A stretch of 64,000 bases of DNA from Brevundimonas subvibrioides (GCF_027271155.1 NZ_CP114542.1:1798001-1862000), one strand, 5' to 3'; shown: positions 50,830 to 61,455, counted from the first letter of the stretch. The notes: generated by a model from the sequence alone, not told the origin. Numbers and translations are program-made.

Positions 50830-51290
50830 CCGTATTTCGCCTGCCAGCGCGCAAACACTTCGTGCTGGGGTGACGTGTGGCCATTCTCCATCGCGGCCAG
50901 CCCCTTGGCGACCTGGATGTCCCAGTCCTCGTGCAGGGCAGGCATATCGGCGACATAGGTCATCAGCTCGCCGTAGGATTCCAGCGCCCGTTCAACGATC
51001 TGGCGGCCTGTCTCATCAGGGAACCGCTCCTTCAACTGCGCGAAGACCTCTTCGCTAGTGAACGTCTCACCCCGGTCGATTTGAGCCAGACTCTCCTCGA
51101 TCTCGGCGACCTGCTGGGGCGTGAACGGCTCGGCGGTCATCGACTCCTGCTCGTGCAGGCTCCAGTCCGCAAAGCCGATAATGAGCTCACTCAGCGGTAT
51201 GCCACGATCATCGGCCGCGCGTTGGAACCGCTCGGCGAGATCGTCTTCGACCTCAATCGTGATCTCGCGCATTTTTGGCAAAGCCGTCAT
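50826..51290 (-). CDS. Antitoxin with duplicated toxin-binding motif
   Basis: 154 aa from ATG 51290 with AGGAGG at 5 nt. Residues 7-40 look like a DNA-binding ribbon-helix-helix (REITIEVEDDLAERFQRAAD). Two related segments follow: 67-90 (SLAQIDRGETFTSEEVFAQL..) and 130-153 (GLAAMENGHTSPQHEVFARW..), sharing LA, G, T and EVFA. This resembles the C-terminal half of ParD-type antitoxins present twice, making the protein about twice the usual length. The start overlaps the stop of the sufC remnant; the stop overlaps the toxin start. Confidence 0.75.
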   Translation of the reverse strand: MTALPKMREITIEVEDDLAERFQRAADDRGIPLSELIIGFADWSLHEQESMTAEPFTPQQVAEIEESLAQIDRGETFTSEEVFAQLKERFPDETGRQIVERALESYGELMTYVADMPALHEDWDIQVAKGLAAMENGHTSPQHEVFARWQAKYG

Positions 51291-51445
51291 GATGACCTCC
51301 TCGCGCCAGCATAGCACATCGCCAAGGCTCCCGCCCCGTTTGGCCCCATGATGGCGTGCACCTCGCCCGCCGGATCATCGAGCGTCAGCCCCTTGAGGAT
51401 CCGCTTGTCGCCGACGGAGACGTGGAGGTTGGAGATGGAGAGCAT
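51287..51445 (-). pseudogene. Truncated sufC copy (SufC N-terminus, 52-codon reading frame)
   Basis: 51330-51445 repeats the first 116 bp of sufC with nine mismatches: [20 protein letters not shown] to IMGPNGAGA. Homology stops inside Walker A, before the Lys-Ser-Thr. The frame then reads 14 unrelated codons and stops inside the antitoxin start (ATGA). Its own ATG overlaps the stop of the 122-aa gene (TGATG). It cannot be an ATPase but may still be translated and pass ribosomes on to the antitoxin. Confidence 0.88.
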
Positions 51446-51809
51446 CAGAAGTCCGAAGGCGTAAGAAGCAGGCGCCAAGCCCGCGGAAGTTTGGTGAAAC
51501 CGATTACTGAGCGAACCCGGCCGCCGCTCTGTACCGAGACAAGCCGCCAGCGGGGACCATCGAGAAAACCGTACCAATCGCTTTCGAGGATCAGCCAAGC
51601 CCCACCCCGGCGATCTGCCACTGCCGTCGCGCTATCTCCCAACCGCGAAAGTCGGGGATGCGTTGAAATCCAGGCTCGTTCATCGTTGTCCGGTGCGCGC
51701 CACTCTGGATGAGCGAGCACGCGCGGCGCCAATCTGATCGAATCGACCAAGCCGAGGATCGCGGATCCCGGATACCAGGCTTGAGCGCCGCCCTTCCGGG
51801 ATCGAGCGT

Positions 51810-51813
<4 letters not shown>
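51445..51813 (-). CDS. Hypothetical protein between sufB and sufC
   Basis: 122 aa, GTG start overlapping the sufB stop (GTGA). Contains [20 protein letters not shown] and [20 protein letters not shown]; rich in Trp and Arg, no Cys, no signal peptide or helix span. Not recognised. Its 1-4 nt overlaps with both neighbours indicate it is an original operon member and not part of the toxin cassette. A role in Fe-S assembly is only a guess. Confidence 0.65.
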
Positions 51814-53276
<1,463 letters not shown>

Positions 53277-53279
53277 GGC

Positions 53280-54419
53280 TTAGGCGGTTTCCTTCACGCG
53301 GGCGGATTGACGCCCGCGATGTGCTTTATAGGCCCTGGTCCACGCCTCGGCGAAGCGTGACCAATCGTCTTGCGTCGTTCCCCATCCGCCCGAGACGCGC
53401 ACGCCCCCGGTCGCCAGGTCCATCCGCCCCATGGCCACGATCGTCCGGCTGGGTTTGGTCTTGCCGGAGGAACAGGCGCTGCCGGCCGAGACCATGATGC
53501 CGTCGAGGTCCAGCACGATCAGGGCCTGCGGGCTGTCCCAGTCGGCGACCGACAGGAACAGGGTATTGGGTAGCCTCGGCGCGCCCTTGCCAATGATGGT
53601 CGCCCCCGCCGCCTCGACGGCCGCTTCCGCCGCATCGCGCCAGGCCCTGTGCGCCTCGGCCAGCGGCAGGTCGCGCGCCGCGCAATCGGCTGCGACACCG
53701 AAGCCGTGGATGCCCGGCACATTCTCGGTCCCTGCCCTCAGGCCCCGCTCCTGCCCGGCGCCGCGCACGATCGACACCGCCGACCGGCCGTCGCCCAGAA
53801 CCAGGGCGCCCACACCCTGCGGCCCGCCCAGCTTGTGCGCCGACAGGGTCAGGGTGTCGGGCTTAAGCGCTCCCATGGAGACGGGGATCTTGCCCGCCGA
53901 CTGGATCGCATCGACGTGCAGCCAGCCGCCCGCCTCGCGCACCAGGATCGCGGCCTCGCGGATCGGCTCGATCACGCCGCTTTCGTTATTGGCATGGTGG
54001 ATCGCCACGACCGGCTTGCCCGGGCCGCGTAGCAGTTCCGACAATTTGCCGAGATCGATCACGCCCTGGCTGTCGACCGGCAGCACCTTGACCGGCTTGC
54101 CCGAGGCCATGGCCGCCTCCGCCACGCACGGATGCTCCGACGCGCAGACGATCAGTCGATCGAACCCGGCCGCCAGGGCGCTGGCGATCGCCTGGGCATT
54201 CGATTCCGTGCCGCCGGACGAGAAGATCACCGATTGCGCATCCGCCCCGACCAGATTGGCCAACCGGGCTCTTGCCGTCTCGACCCGCGCCCGAGCCCGC
54301 CGTCCGGCAGCGTGCACGGCCGACGGATTGCCGTTGTCAGCCAGGGCCTCGACCATCGCCGCCTGAACCTCGGGCCGCACCAGGGCCGAGGCGTTGTAGT
54401 CCAGATAGACGCCGGTCAC
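53280..54419 (-). CDS. Cysteine desulfurase, IscS/NifS group
   Basis: 379 aa, GTG start overlapping the regulator stop (GTGA). Group I desulfurase: VYLDYNASALVRP, PLP Lys in LSAHKLGGPQG, and the catalytic Cys on the flexible loop SAGSACSSGKTKPS. This second desulfurase, beside SufS, is usual at the head of alphaproteobacterial suf operons. It could also serve tRNA thiolation. Confidence 0.9.
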   Translation of the reverse strand: MTGVYLDYNASALVRPEVQAAMVEALADNGNPSAVHAAGRRARARVETARARLANLVGADAQSVIFSSGGTESNAQAIASALAAGFDRLIVCASEHPCVAEAAMASGKPVKVLPVDSQGVIDLGKLSELLRGPGKPVVAIHHANNESGVIEPIREAAILVREAGGWLHVDAIQSAGKIPVSMGALKPDTLTLSAHKLGGPQGVGALVLGDGRSAVSIVRGAGQERGLRAGTENVPGIHGFGVAADCAARDLPLAEAHRAWRDAAEAAVEAAGATIIGKGAPRLPNTLFLSVADWDSPQALIVLDLDGIMVSAGSACSSGKTKPSRTIVAMGRMDLATGGVRVSGGWGTTQDDWSRFAEAWTRAYKAHRGRQSARVKETA

Positions 54420-54895
54420 GCCGCCACGCCCATGTCGGCACCGGCCGCCGCGGACCGCCGCGACCCCGTCCGGTTCATGATGACGTCTTCCAGCGATACG
54501 CTGGCCAGATAGCGATGGATCTCGTCGCCCAGATCCTCCCACAGATTGTGGGTGATGCAGCGTTCCCCGGCCATCATGCACCCGCGCGGCGAGGAATGGG
54601 CCGAACACCGGGTCGCCCGGATCGGCTCGTCGACGGCCAGCACGATTTCCGACACGACCGTCTCGCCCGCCGCCTTGGCCAGTCGATAGCCGCCGCCCGG
54701 CCCGCGCACGCTGCGCACCAGTCCGCTTTTCCTCAGTCGGGCAAACAGCTGCTCCAGATAACTCAATGAAATTTCTTGACGGGTGGCAATTTCTGCCAGG
54801 GACACGGCCCGGCCATCGACACCCTCGCCCTGGCCATTACGCGCCAGATCGGCCATCGCCATCACGGCGTATCGTCCCTTGGTCGACAGTCGCAT
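54416..54895 (-). CDS. Rrf2-family regulator, IscR-like
   Basis: 159 aa from the ATG at 54895 (AGGA 5 nt upstream); an ATG at 54907 adds four residues. Winged helix-turn-helix MRLSTKGRYAVMAMADLA and ISLSYLEQLFARLRKSGLV. Three Cys and a His (C-x8-C-x6-C-xx-H) can hold a 2Fe-2S cluster, with spacing different from E. coli IscR (C-x5-C-x5-C-xx-H). First gene of the suf-met run, so it probably represses it when clusters are plentiful. Confidence 0.88.
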   Translation of the reverse strand: MRLSTKGRYAVMAMADLARNGQGEGVDGRAVSLAEIATRQEISLSYLEQLFARLRKSGLVRSVRGPGGGYRLAKAAGETVVSEIVLAVDEPIRATRCSAHSSPRGCMMAGERCITHNLWEDLGDEIHRYLASVSLEDVIMNRTGSRRSAAAGADMGVAA

Positions 54896-54980
54896 CGTCG
54901 TCCTCAAAAATCGCGCGCATTTCCGGGGTCTTGTGCTATGACCCGCCGCTTCGCGAGGCGGCCGAACGCAGGGATGGACC

Positions 54981-55010
54981 TAGAATGTCCTACCCCCGTG
55001 GTCAAGTATT
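54981..55010 (-). promoter_or_regulatory. Candidate IscR-type operator and promoter of the suf operon
   Basis: On the minus strand TACTTGACC, then GGTAGGACATTCTA, an imperfect two-sided element resembling type 1 IscR sites (TACTTGAC...). TTGACC can serve as a -35. It lies about 90 bp upstream of the regulator and about 40 bp before the divergent hydrolase, so it could control both. Confidence 0.4.
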
Positions 55011-55051
55011 CCGGCGGCCCGAAATGACAGTTGAACGGATTCCAGAGCCCC

Positions 55052-55702
55052 ATGCCTGAAGTCATCCTGCCCGGCGCCTCCGGTCGTATCGAAGGCCGCT
55101 ATTCCCCCGGCAAGCGCGCCAATGCACCGATCGCCCTGATCCTGCACCCGCATCCCAAGGCGGGCGGGCATATGAACAACCCCGTCACCGTGACCCTGCA
55201 CCAGCTGTTCCAGCAGCGCGGCTTCGCCACCCTCCGCTACAATTCGCGCGGCGTCGGCAAGTCACAGGGCGAGTTCGACTCTGGCATCGGCGAGCTGGCC
55301 GACGCGGCCACCGCCCTGGACTGGCTGCAGTCCAACAACCCGGCCGCCACCCAGACCTGGGTCGCCGGCTATCAGTTCGGGGCCTATATCGGCATGCAGC
55401 TGCTGATGCGCCGGCCCGAGACGGACGGCTTCATCTCGGTCTCGCCACCGTCGAACATGTACGACTTCAGCTTCCTGGCCCCCTGCCCGGCATCCGGCCT
55501 GTTTCTGCACGGCACGGCCGACACCATCGTGCCGCCGGTCGAGGTCGAGCGGGTCGTCAACAAGCTCCGCACCCAGAAGGGCATCGTCATCGATTACGAG
55601 CTGGAGGACGGCGCCAGCCACTTCTGGCAGGACCATATCGGCGCCGTCGAGCGCCGCGTGGGCCTGTATCTGGACAAGCGGCTGGAGGCCGAGCCGGCTT
55701 GA
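55052..55702 (+). CDS. Alpha/beta hydrolase
   Basis: 216 aa. Fold of COG2945-type hydrolases: LILHPHPKAGGHMNNPV, FATLRYNSRGVGKSQGEF, VAGYQFGAYIGMQLL where the nucleophile elbow G-x-S-x-G reads G-Y-Q-F-G, so the catalytic Ser is missing at the expected place, then LFLHGTADTIVPP and DGASHFW. The GYQFGA elbow is typical of this subfamily as I recall it, so it may not be a true esterase. Divergent from the suf operon, as in many relatives. Function unknown. Confidence 0.85.
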   Translation: MPEVILPGASGRIEGRYSPGKRANAPIALILHPHPKAGGHMNNPVTVTLHQLFQQRGFATLRYNSRGVGKSQGEFDSGIGELADAATALDWLQSNNPAATQTWVAGYQFGAYIGMQLLMRRPETDGFISVSPPSNMYDFSFLAPCPASGLFLHGTADTIVPPVEVERVVNKLRTQKGIVIDYELEDGASHFWQDHIGAVERRVGLYLDKRLEAEPA

Positions 55703-55708
55703 GGCGTG

Positions 55709-56032
55709 TCAGCCGTTCCGGCCCGGAACGGCACCGGCTTCGATCGCCTCATCGACACAGGCTTTGCGCTCGGCATCCGAGCCTTCAGGATCTGCAATCC
55801 TGAAGGATCGGACGATGGCGCGGACCTCCGCCTGTCGTGAGGCGTCGCTCTGCGCATCAGTGAGCCGACGGGCCCACCAGTCCCTGACGAACCAGGACGG
55901 CCCGGCGACCCGACCGGTCTGGCTCATGACGTCCTCGATCATGACCATGATCTGGGCATGACAGATCTCGGCCCGGACAGGCGGCGTCACGTCCGCCGTT
56001 GCGGCGAGCATGAACAGGATTGCGGCTGACAT
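55709..56032 (-). CDS. Small secreted hypothetical protein
   Basis: 107 aa from ATG 56032 with GGAG 6 nt upstream. Hydrophobic start (MSAAILFMLAATADVTPP) fits a signal peptide. The mature part has two Cys (EICHAQ and KACVDEA) and WFVRDWWARRL. Function unknown. Starts 13 bp after the DUF1343 gene on the same strand. Confidence 0.6.
   Translation of the reverse strand: MSAAILFMLAATADVTPPVRAEICHAQIMVMIEDVMSQTGRVAGPSWFVRDWWARRLTDAQSDASRQAEVRAIVRSFRIADPEGSDAERKACVDEAIEAGAVPGRNG
55712..55732 (+). terminator. Palindrome after the hydrolase gene
   Basis: A perfect 10-bp inverted repeat (GCCGTTCCGG / CCGGAACGGC) with a 1-nt centre, 9 bp after the hydrolase stop. It lies inside the 3' end of the convergent gene, so it also codes for that protein's tail. 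Confidence 0.4.
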
Positions 56033-56045
56033 GGCGGTCTCCGTT

Positions 56046-57248
56046 TCAACCGTACTGCAGGAACGGCCGCCGCGCCTCGATCCAGGCCGCCTCGTCCGGT
56101 CCGGCGATCGCGTCCAGATCGCCGGGCGTCGCCTCGGCGTCATCGACCCATTCCCGCAGGCCCGACCCGCCGTTGATGACGTCGATCGGCAGCTTGCCGA
56201 AGGCATACTCATAAGGAAAATCCCGCCACAGCGCGTAGTCGGGATAAAGCAGCCGGATCGCCTTGAAGCCCAGCGCCTGGACCCGCCACGGCCGGAACGC
56301 CGCGTGGCCATAGCCCGGCCCCTCGACATGGATCTGCACCCCGGAACACAGGGTGCCGACATGTTTGTGGAAGGTCGGCTCGAACCACATGTCCCTCAGA
56401 ACGCAGCCGCCCAGCCATTGCGGCGCCAGCGCCCGCATTTCGGCGATCACGGCGCGGGCATCGATGTCGGGGGCACCGAACAGCTCCAGCGGCCGGGTCG
56501 TGCCCCGGCCTTCCGACAGGGTCGCCCCCTCGACCATCACCGTGCCCGGATAGGCGCGCGCCATCGACAGGTTGGGCGCATTGGGACTGGGGTTGATCCA
56601 GGCCCTTTCCCCCAGCGGCCAGCCGAACCCGGGCCCGGCCTCGGGGTCATAGCCCTGCATCGCGATGACGCGATACTCGACGTCCAGCCTGAAGTGATCG
56701 ATGAACCAGTGGCCCAGTTCGCCCAGGGTCATGCCGTGCCGCATCGGCATCGGCCCGGCCCCGACGAAACTCTCCCATCCCGGCAGCAGGGTGGTGCCCT
56801 CGACGGGTCGACCGGCCGGATTGGGCCGATCCAGCACCCAGACCGCCTTGCCGTGCTCGGCTGCCGCCTCCAGCACATAGAGCAGGGTCGTGATGAAGGT
56901 GTAGATGCGGCAACCCAGGTCCTGCAGGTCGATCAGGATGACGTCGAACGTCTCCAGCGACGCCGCCGTCGGCCGCCGGACCTCGCCGTACAGGCTGAAG
57001 ACCGGAAAGCCGTGGACCGGGTCGGTCTCGTCCGGGCTCTCCATCATATTGTCCTGCAGGTCGCCCTTCATCCCGTGCTGGGGCCCGAAGGCGGCGGTCA
57101 GGTTGACCCCCGCCGCCATCAGCGCATCGACCGAATGGGTCAGGTCCGCCGTCACCGAGGCCGGATGCGCCAGCAGCGCCACCCGCCGCCCCTTCAGCGC
57201 GGCGAGCAACTCGGGCTCGGACAGAACGCGGTCGATGCCGAACTTCAT
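56046..57248 (-). CDS. DUF1343 protein, NamZ-like exo-beta-N-acetylmuramidase
   Basis: 400 aa. DUF1343 family; the characterised member NamZ releases terminal MurNAc from peptidoglycan fragments. Family segments: GIDRVLSEPELLAALKGRRV, FGPQHGMKGDLQDNM, FDVILIDLQDLGCRIYTFI, VLDRPNPAGRPVEG, PNLSMARAYPG and LSEGRGTTRP. No signal peptide, so it would act on cytoplasmic muropeptide products or sugars. Its start overlaps the DOMON-like stop (ATGA). Confidence 0.88.
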   Translation of the reverse strand: MKFGIDRVLSEPELLAALKGRRVALLAHPASVTADLTHSVDALMAAGVNLTAAFGPQHGMKGDLQDNMMESPDETDPVHGFPVFSLYGEVRRPTAASLETFDVILIDLQDLGCRIYTFITTLLYVLEAAAEHGKAVWVLDRPNPAGRPVEGTTLLPGWESFVGAGPMPMRHGMTLGELGHWFIDHFRLDVEYRVIAMQGYDPEAGPGFGWPLGERAWINPSPNAPNLSMARAYPGTVMVEGATLSEGRGTTRPLELFGAPDIDARAVIAEMRALAPQWLGGCVLRDMWFEPTFHKHVGTLCSGVQIHVEGPGYGHAAFRPWRVQALGFKAIRLLYPDYALWRDFPYEYAFGKLPIDVINGGSGLREWVDDAEATPGDLDAIAGPDEAAWIEARRPFLQYG

Positions 57249-57775
57249 GGCAGGTCCAGGATGAAGGAGTCGGGATGATGAAAGTCCGGCTTATCGGACG
57301 GATGGGCCAGTGCCCAGTAACTCATCTCGCCGTCGACGGTCTCTATCACGGCTGAAAGACCAAGCCGACGCGCACCATGCGGCAGTTCAATCCGCGCCTC
57401 GAGTGCGACCATGTCGAAGGCACCGTCGAGTCCTTCCACGGTCGCGACCTCTTCTGCCGTTCGCATCCCGGCGCGAGGACCATCAAAGCGATAGGATGCC
57501 CAACGGGTCGATGGCGAGAGGTTGTATTCGACATAGCCGTCGTCCGAAGCCACAAAGACCTCGAAACAGGTATGCCGCCACAGATCGTCGGCCCGTCCCT
57601 GCCTCGCTTCAAGGGGCCAGGCGATTCTATCGACCTCGCCCTCGACCACAAAACGCAGCCAAAGCAGCAGGCCGTCCCGCTCGACATGAACCTCAACGCC
57701 TCTCGCAGGCGCGTTGGTGGTGTCGGGATGCGGCTGCAAGATTGCCGTCGGAACCGGGGCTGTTCGCGCTTCCAT
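57245..57775 (-). CDS. DOMON-like carbohydrate-binding domain protein
   Basis: 176 aa beta-rich protein: [55 protein letters not shown]. Resembles the DOMON-like domain found near cell-wall recycling genes. No signal peptide or catalytic motif. Coupled to the DUF1343 gene by a 4-nt overlap, which suggests a shared role in peptidoglycan sugar recovery. Divergent from tyrS. Confidence 0.78.
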   Translation of the reverse strand: MEARTAPVPTAILQPHPDTTNAPARGVEVHVERDGLLLWLRFVVEGEVDRIAWPLEARQGRADDLWRHTCFEVFVASDDGYVEYNLSPSTRWASYRFDGPRAGMRTAEEVATVEGLDGAFDMVALEARIELPHGARRLGLSAVIETVDGEMSYWALAHPSDKPDFHHPDSFILDLP

Positions 57776-57821
57776 AGGCCCGTGCTACACGCCACTCCCC
57801 TCCCAAGCCAAGCCTGATCCG

Positions 57822-59078
57822 ATGACCGAGCCCGCCTTCCAGTCCGCTTTCCTGAAAACCCTCCAGGCGCGCGGCTATATCCACCAGATCACACATCCGG
57901 CCGAGCTGGATGCGGCGGCCGTCGCGGGCGTCGTCACAGGCTACATCGGCTTCGACGCCACGGCCCCCAGCCTGCACATCGGCAGCCTGATCCAGATCAT
58001 GATGCTGCGTCGGCTTCAGCAGGCCGGTCACCGTCCCATCGTCATCATGGGTGGCGGCACGACCAAGGTCGGCGATCCGACCGGCAAGGACGCGTCGCGC
58101 CCCCACCTGTCCGACGAAACGATCGCCGCCAACATCGCCTCGATCCGTACCGTGTTCGAGAAATTCCTGACCTTCGGCGACGGGCCGTCCGATGCGATCA
58201 TGATCGACAACGACGACTGGCTGTCGACCTATGGCTACATCCAGTTCCTGCGCGACTACGGCACCCATTTCACGGTGAACCGGATGCTGGCCTTCGACTC
58301 GGTCAAGCTGCGGCTGGAACGCGAGCAGCCGATGACCTTCCTCGAGTTCAACTACATGCTGATGCAGTCGGTGGACTTCCTGGAGCTGAACCGGCGTGTG
58401 AACTGCACCCTGCAGATGGGCGGATCGGATCAGTGGGGCAACATCGTCTCCGGGGTCGACCTGGTCCGCCGCGTAGACTGCAAGGCCGCCTTCGGCCTGA
58501 CGACGCCGCTGCTCACCACGGCCTCCGGCGGCAAGATGGGCAAGACGGCCCAGGGCGCGGTCTGGCTGAACGCCGAACAGCTCAGCCCCTACGACTACTG
58601 GCAGTACTGGCGCAATACGGAGGACGGCGACGTCGGCCGCTTCATGCGCCTGTTCACCGACCTGTCGCTGGACGAAATTGCCCGCTTCGAGGCCCTGCAG
58701 GGTGCCGAGATCAACGACGCCAAGAAGGCCCTGGCCGACGCCGCGACCACGATGTTGCACGGCGCGGACGCTGCGGCCTCTGCCCGGGCCGCCGCCGAAG
58801 GCGCATTCGAGCGCGGGACCCTGTCCGCCGATCTGCCGACCATCGACCTGCCTTCGTCTGAAGTGCTCGGAGCCATGCTGGCCGCCGTCGCCACCCGTGC
58901 GGGACTGACGGCTTCCAACGGCGAGGCGCGACGTCTGGCCCAGGGTGGCGGCCTGCGACTGAATGACGAGGCGATCGCCGACGGCGCACGCCTTATCGAG
59001 GCGTCCGACGTCAACGCCGACGGCGTCATCAAACTGGCGGCAGGCAAAAAGAAGCTCCTGCTCGTCCGCCTCGTCTGA
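57822..59078 (+). CDS. tyrS: Tyrosyl-tRNA synthetase
   Basis: 418 aa, class I. HIGH-type signature [19 protein letters not shown]-type loop [13 protein letters not shown], and a C-terminal S4 RNA-binding domain ([18 protein letters not shown]). The start at ATG 57822 is chosen because upstream sequence lies in the divergent gene's leader. Confidence 0.95.
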   Translation: MTEPAFQSAFLKTLQARGYIHQITHPAELDAAAVAGVVTGYIGFDATAPSLHIGSLIQIMMLRRLQQAGHRPIVIMGGGTTKVGDPTGKDASRPHLSDETIAANIASIRTVFEKFLTFGDGPSDAIMIDNDDWLSTYGYIQFLRDYGTHFTVNRMLAFDSVKLRLEREQPMTFLEFNYMLMQSVDFLELNRRVNCTLQMGGSDQWGNIVSGVDLVRRVDCKAAFGLTTPLLTTASGGKMGKTAQGAVWLNAEQLSPYDYWQYWRNTEDGDVGRFMRLFTDLSLDEIARFEALQGAEINDAKKALADAATTMLHGADAAASARAAAEGAFERGTLSADLPTIDLPSSEVLGAMLAAVATRAGLTASNGEARRLAQGGGLRLNDEAIADGARLIEASDVNADGVIKLAAGKKKLLLVRLV

Positions 59079-59091
59079 ACGGAGAAGAGAC

Positions 59092-59547
59092 ATGACCGAG
59101 ATCACCACGGGCTCCAAAGCCCCCGCCTTCGACATGCCCGCCGACGGCGGTGCCCGCGCCACCCTGTCCGGCCCTACGGTCCTGTATTTCTACCCCAAGG
59201 CCGACACGCCCGGCTGCACCAATGAGGCGAAGGACTTCACCGAACACGCCGACGCCTTCGCCGCCGCCGGGGTCACGGTCATCGGCGTGTCGAAGGATCC
59301 GGTAAAGAAGCTCGACCGGTTCAAGGCCAAATACGACCTCAAGGTCACCCTGGCCTCCGACGAGGAGACCGGCGTCACCGAGGCTTATGGCGTCTGGGTC
59401 GAGAAGAGCATGTACGGCAAGACCTATATGGGCATCGAGCGCGCGACCTTCCTGATCGACGCGTCAGGAACGGTCCGTCAGGTCTGGCGCAAGGTGTCGG
59501 TCAAGGGGCATGCGGACGCCGTTCTGGCCGCTGCAAAGGCGCTCTGA
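59092..59547 (+). CDS. bcp: Thioredoxin-dependent thiol peroxidase, Bcp/PrxQ type
   Basis: 151 aa; reduces hydrogen and organic peroxides. The peroxidatic Cys is in ADTPGCTNEAKDF; the second Cys five residues later in E. coli Bcp is Lys here, so this is a one-Cys form. GVTVIGVSKDPVKKL and the GIERATFLID end are typical. GGAGA precedes the ATG, 13 bp after tyrS, so probably co-transcribed. Confidence 0.93.
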   Translation: MTEITTGSKAPAFDMPADGGARATLSGPTVLYFYPKADTPGCTNEAKDFTEHADAFAAAGVTVIGVSKDPVKKLDRFKAKYDLKVTLASDEETGVTEAYGVWVEKSMYGKTYMGIERATFLIDASGTVRQVWRKVSVKGHADAVLAAAKAL

Positions 59548-59733
59548 ACGTGAAGGTATCGCCTGTATTGATGCGTATACAGTCTATCTGAAAACGCCTG
59601 ACACGCGAATCTGGTTTCGAATAGATTCGTTCGCGGATCGTCAGTACGCCATCATGGTTAAGACTGCACGAACGCTATTGCGGCAGCTTGACAGTTGCAG
59701 GATAGTCCGCCCCGTACATGGGGGCGTGTTACG

Positions 59734-60879
59734 ATGGCTGAAGAACAGGGAGTGATCAGGCACTCTTTGATCGATCGCTGGTTTCCGGAGCGGCATGTCT
59801 TTCTCCGCACCGCCGGCGAGACGCGTGGGTATGTTCTGACCAGCGGACGTCAGATGCTGCTGGCTGCGGCCGGGATCGTGGTGGCGGGCTGGACCCTGGT
59901 CGCGTCCGGCGGCTTCATCTTCGACATGGTGACCAGAAGCCGCGCTGACGACGAGGTCGTTCGGGCGCGGGCCGCTTCCGAGCGCCTCAACGCCGACCTT
60001 CAGGCGCGGCTGGAAACCGCCGTCGTCCGCATGTCGGCCACGACCGGTGGACTGGATGAGATGGCCAGCATGGTCGAGCGTCGCCACGCGGCCCTGACCC
60101 GCGTCATGACCATGTTCCATGGCGTCCAGGGGGCCGAGACGGTCCTGACACCCGCCACGCCGCCCGCGCCGGGCCAGGCCGGCCCCATCCAGCGCATCGT
60201 TGCGGTCCGCATGGACCAGGAACGCCTGATCGAACGGGCCGGAGATTTTGCCCAGACCCGTGCCGAACGCCTGCGTCTGGCCTTCCGCCTCGCAGGGCTC
60301 AACCCCGCCGTCTACGGTGCCGACGGGTCGGCCCTGGGTGGCCCGCTGATCGAGGCCGGTGATCCCAAGGCCCTGGCCACCATTCTTGACGTGGACGAGC
60401 CCTTCGCCGTGCGCATCCGGCACGCCGCCGACAACCTGACCGACATGCGCCGCCTGGCCGATGCGGCCGAGGACCTTCCCTTCGCCCGGCCGACCCAGTC
60501 GCGCACGACCTCGGGCTTCGGGGTCCGCTTCGATCCGTTCAACGGCCGGCCCGCCGTGCATCAGGGCCAGGACTTCGCCGCCCCCCTGAACACGCCGATC
60601 TACTCAACCGCTCCCGGCATCGTGTCTTTCGCCGGGGTTCGTTCAGGGTATGGAAACACCATTGAGATAGACCATGGCCACGGTTTCAAGACCCGTTTCG
60701 CCCATCTGAACTCCATGGCCGTCCAGCCCGGCCAGCGCATCGCGCTGGGCCAACGGATCGGAGCCATGGGCACGACAGGCCGCTCGACCGGCGTCCACCT
60801 GCACTATGAGGTATGGATGGATGGCCGACCCCAGAACCCCGCACGCTTCATGAGAGCCGGAGATCAACTTGTTCAATAA
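59734..60879 (+). CDS. M23 family metallopeptidase (LytM-type)
   Basis: 381 aa, anchored by one helix at about residues 45-68 (LLAAAGIVVAGWTLVASGGF), with a periplasmic coiled coil (about 75-140) and a C-terminal M23 endopeptidase domain. Zinc ligands are seen in HQGQDFAAP (H-x3-D) and GVHLHYEVW (HxH). Cuts or trims peptidoglycan cross-links. The start at 59734 has GGGGG 9 nt upstream. The 186-bp leader contains TTGACA at 59688 but no convincing -10. Linked to bactofilin, as in other shape-control loci. Confidence 0.9.
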   Translation: MAEEQGVIRHSLIDRWFPERHVFLRTAGETRGYVLTSGRQMLLAAAGIVVAGWTLVASGGFIFDMVTRSRADDEVVRARAASERLNADLQARLETAVVRMSATTGGLDEMASMVERRHAALTRVMTMFHGVQGAETVLTPATPPAPGQAGPIQRIVAVRMDQERLIERAGDFAQTRAERLRLAFRLAGLNPAVYGADGSALGGPLIEAGDPKALATILDVDEPFAVRIRHAADNLTDMRRLADAAEDLPFARPTQSRTTSGFGVRFDPFNGRPAVHQGQDFAAPLNTPIYSTAPGIVSFAGVRSGYGNTIEIDHGHGFKTRFAHLNSMAVQPGQRIALGQRIGAMGTTGRSTGVHLHYEVWMDGRPQNPARFMRAGDQLVQ

Positions 60880-61444
60880 GCCGAAAGCCCCCGCGCCGAC
60901 CACGCCCGAACGTCCATCGAGCGCCATACCCATTCCGCCGCTGCCCGACCTGCCCTCGCCCGGCATGAACCGCTCGGCCTCCTCGCCAGCGGCGTCCCCG
61001 GTCGCGTCCTCGCGTGGCCTGTCAACCCTGTCGTCGGACCTGCAGTTCGAAGGCAATGTCTCGGGAGCAGGTGACCTGCAGGTGGATGGGTCGATCAAGG
61101 GCGACGTCCGCGTCGGCCGGCTGATCGTCGGCGAGACCGGAGCCATCGAGGGCAACGTCACCGCCGATTACCTCGAGGTCCGCGGCCGCATCGTCGGCGG
61201 CGTGAACGGCAAGCAGGTCAAGCTGGTCTCGACCGCCTATGTCGACGGCGACATCACCGCCGAGCAGCTGTCGATCGATATCGGTGCCTATTTCCAGGGC
61301 CGCGTCCTGCAGAGCCGCCGCGAGGCCCCGGCAGCCGCCGGGCCCGCGCCACGCCCGGCTCCGACCGCCTTCGAGGCTCCGCCGGCCCCGGCCCCCGCGC
61401 CCGCCGAGCCCGCACCCCAGGTCATCGACCTCAAGACGGTCTAG
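60869..61444 (+). CDS. Bactofilin
   Basis: Cytoskeletal polymer-forming protein that positions cell-wall enzymes; 191 aa. TTG start at 60869 with GGAG 6 nt upstream, overlapping the peptidase stop by 11 nt. The central beta-helix (about residues 50-145) has the repeating pattern NVSGAGDLQVDGSIKGDV, IEGNVTADYLEVRGRI; both ends are Pro/Ala-rich and disordered. It probably holds the M23 enzyme at a set site. Confidence 0.93.
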   Translation: MFNKPKAPAPTTPERPSSAIPIPPLPDLPSPGMNRSASSPAASPVASSRGLSTLSSDLQFEGNVSGAGDLQVDGSIKGDVRVGRLIVGETGAIEGNVTADYLEVRGRIVGGVNGKQVKLVSTAYVDGDITAEQLSIDIGAYFQGRVLQSRREAPAAAGPAPRPAPTAFEAPPAPAPAPAEPAPQVIDLKTV

Positions 61445-61455
61445 ACGGTCCAGAC

